Below the pieces are notes generated by a model, which ran no database searches, was not told where the DNA came from, and saw nothing but the letters and a program-made list of their open reading frames with translations. The position numbers were made by a program, and so were the translations under genes. Shown here in pieces: positions 22,193 through 23,422 of a stretch of 23,422 bases of DNA (its first letter is position 1; every line of letters begins with the position of its first letter). The DNA comes from Fimiplasma intestinipullorum (GTDB lineage: Bacteria > Bacillota_I > Bacilli_A > Erysipelotrichales > Coprobacillaceae), in NCBI GenBank assembly GCA_018715065.1, contig DVMJ01000081.1, positions 1-23,422 on the forward strand, read 5' to 3'.

Positions 22193-23290
22193 ATGCACAA
22201 ACTCGGGATTTCACTTTATCCGGAACATTCAACTAAAGAAAAAGATTGGGCGTATATGGAGTTAGCTGCTAAATACGGTTTCACACGTATTTTTACATGC
22301 TTACTTTCGGTAACAGAAACAAAAGAAGAGATTATTAAAAACTTCACAGAATTCATGAACAAAGCACACGAGTACGGTTATGAAGTCGCTGTTGACACCA
22401 ACCAGTTTGTTTTTGAACGCTTAGGTGCTAAACCAGATGATATTAAAGTTTTCGCTGATATGGGCGTAGACATCATCCGTCTGGATATGGATTTTGGTTT
22501 ACACGGGAATGTATTGATTACCCAGAATCCATACAACATCAAGATCGAATTCAACGGCAGCGGCGATACAGAAATCGAACGTCTGATTCGTCATGGCGCC
22601 AATCCTTACAACATGATTATCTGTCATAACTTCTATCCACAGAAATATACGGGACTTGGATGGGAAACTTTCTGTAACTTCAATAAAGCATGGGCAAAGA
22701 CCGGTTTACGTTTAGCTGCCTTTGTTTCCAGCAACAACACGGATACTTTTGGCCCTTGGCCAGTTAAAGCTGGTTTACCTACTTGTGAGATTCATCGTCA
22801 TCTGCCAATCGATGTACAGGCACGTCATTTATTGGCAACAGGTGTCATCGATGATATCCTGATCGGTAACTGCTTTGCGACGGAAGAAGAATTAAAAGCT
22901 TTATCAGAAATTGATCTCAATAAAACGACTTTCAATATTGATTTAGTAGATGGTCTGCAGGAATCTGAACTGGATGTTATCTTTAATTATCCTCATGGCG
23001 GACGTGGCGATGCTCCAGATTATATGCTGAGAAGTTCAATGCCTCGTTTCAAATACAAACAACCAGATCAGTCTATTGCACCACGTGCTTATGAAGGCGA
23101 ATGCTTCCATCGTGGTGATATCGTTGTGGTTAATGATAACCTCAAACATTACTGCGGTGAATTACAGGTTGTTTTGAAAGATATGCCTAACGATGGTGAA
23201 AGAAACTTAGTTGGTCGTATTCCTGAAAATGAACTGATCATTCTGGATTTAGTGAAAGAAAATATGCCATTTGGCTTTATTAAAAAATAA
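22193..23290 (+). CDS. mupG: MupG-family 6-phospho-N-acetylmuramidase (DUF871)
   Basis: 365 residues. MupG of Staphylococcus aureus cleaves MurNAc-6P-GlcNAc, the peptidoglycan-recycling disaccharide imported by a PTS. This protein has the same two parts: an N-terminal TIM barrel (LGISLYPEHST, then DIIRLDMDFG, IICHNFYPQKYTGL, AFVSSNNTDTFGPWP) and a C-terminal cyclophilin-like domain from about 245, containing MLRSSMPRFKY and HRGDIVVVNDNLKHYCGELQV. Start at 22193 is chosen because AAGGAGG (22177-22183) is 9 bases upstream; ATG 22184 abuts the RBS. It has its own promoter but follows the GH1 gene, another phospho-disaccharide hydrolase. Some members of this family may have other phospho-glycoside substrates. 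Confidence 0.88.
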   Translation: MHKLGISLYPEHSTKEKDWAYMELAAKYGFTRIFTCLLSVTETKEEIIKNFTEFMNKAHEYGYEVAVDTNQFVFERLGAKPDDIKVFADMGVDIIRLDMDFGLHGNVLITQNPYNIKIEFNGSGDTEIERLIRHGANPYNMIICHNFYPQKYTGLGWETFCNFNKAWAKTGLRLAAFVSSNNTDTFGPWPVKAGLPTCEIHRHLPIDVQARHLLATGVIDDILIGNCFATEEELKALSEIDLNKTTFNIDLVDGLQESELDVIFNYPHGGRGDAPDYMLRSSMPRFKYKQPDQSIAPRAYEGECFHRGDIVVVNDNLKHYCGELQVVLKDMPNDGERNLVGRIPENELIILDLVKENMPFGFIKK

Positions 23291-23310
23291 AAGGGGCTGT
23301 AACAAAATAA
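23289..23310 (+). repeat. 22-bp repeat, inverted copy of 2268-2289
   Basis: AAAAGGGGCTGTAAC, then A, then AAATAA: 21 of 22 identical to the reverse complement of 2268-2289. From here to the window end no gene is visible. CATCTT near 23373 and AAGATG near 23397 could pair as a stem. Confidence 0.7.
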
Positions 23311-23344
23311 CTTTTTGAAAGAGTTGATTTGTTTCAGCTCTTTT
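23289..23344 (+). terminator. Long hairpin terminator of mupG
   Basis: Arms 23289-23306 (AAAAGGGGCTGTAACAAA) and 23328-23344 (TTTGTTTCAGCTCTTTT) pair with one bulge and one mismatch and end in TTTT. It starts at the mupG stop codon. The 5' arm is part of the 22-bp repeat also found inverted at 2268-2289. Confidence 0.65.
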
Positions 23345-23422
23345 CATTTTCAGCTTTTAGACAATAAAAAAACATCTTTTATCTTCCACTGGTCTCAAGA
23401 TGCATTCTTTAGGTTGATTTTT

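Noticed and set aside
1..23422. CRISPR arrays, tRNA or rRNA genes, prophage
   Set aside because: No spaced direct repeats, no tRNA cloverleaf or rRNA sequence and no phage structural genes were seen on either strand.

Overview
The window comes from a low-to-moderate-GC, spore-forming Firmicute. The evidence is a spoIIE-tilS-hpt-ftsH block, strong AAGGAGG-type ribosome binding sites, sigma-A promoters often with an extended -10 (TGnTATAAT), and many intrinsic terminators. Protein flavour (fructuronate reductase of the SDR type, DUF3842, YgbA-type protein, MupG) would fit Erysipelotrichia or a related gut Firmicute. That placement is inference; no rRNA or marker gene settles it.

Layout. 1-132: minus-strand remnant of a gene that looks like the thiamine ECF component ThiT, cut off by a complete IS1634-type insertion sequence (130-2194). 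2327-5276: a sigma-A promoter and a three-gene operon for uronate catabolism: SDR fructuronate reductase, uronate isomerase UxaC, and an alpha/beta-hydrolase esterase. 5304-6308: an independently promoted zinc M14-type acyl-amidase/deacylase (AstE/AspA family), convergent with a small unknown minus-strand gene (6318-6656). 6754-12964: sporulation and housekeeping block spoIIE, tilS, hpt, ftsH. 13037-13693: DUF2238-type membrane protein. 13916-14785: AraC-family regulator, followed by a 333-bp gap. 15119-16447: lipoprotein esterase. 16526-17958 (minus): YgbA-like NO-related protein, orphan ECF S component and DUF3842 protein. 18096-18755: hemolysin III/PAQR membrane protein, divergent from the YgbA-like gene. 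19126-20529: an AT-richer, accessory-looking pair, a frameshifted small exported protein and an eight-helix membrane protein, neither recognised. 20679-23290: GH1 6-phospho-beta-glucosidase and MupG-family 6-phospho-N-acetylmuramidase, each with its own promoter.

How the genes work together. The uronate operon would take glucuronate or galacturonate to fructuronate or tagaturonate and on to mannonate-type products. The dehydratase, kinase and aldolase are not here. GH1 and MupG both act on 6-phosphorylated disaccharides delivered by PTS transporters, but no PTS gene is present. The most interesting signals are non-coding: a spoIIE promoter with a 21-bp spacer and a Spo0A-box-like -35; a ~120-nt leader before the ECF gene with two hairpins that share the same C-AGGAA-G loop and a possible RBS-sequestering switch; perfect inverted repeats between the YgbA-like gene and hlyIII; a palindrome framed by helically phased TTGCCG repeats upstream of araC; and a 22-bp inverted repeat near both window ends. 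Coordinates and pairings were worked out by eye; no folding or database search was run.
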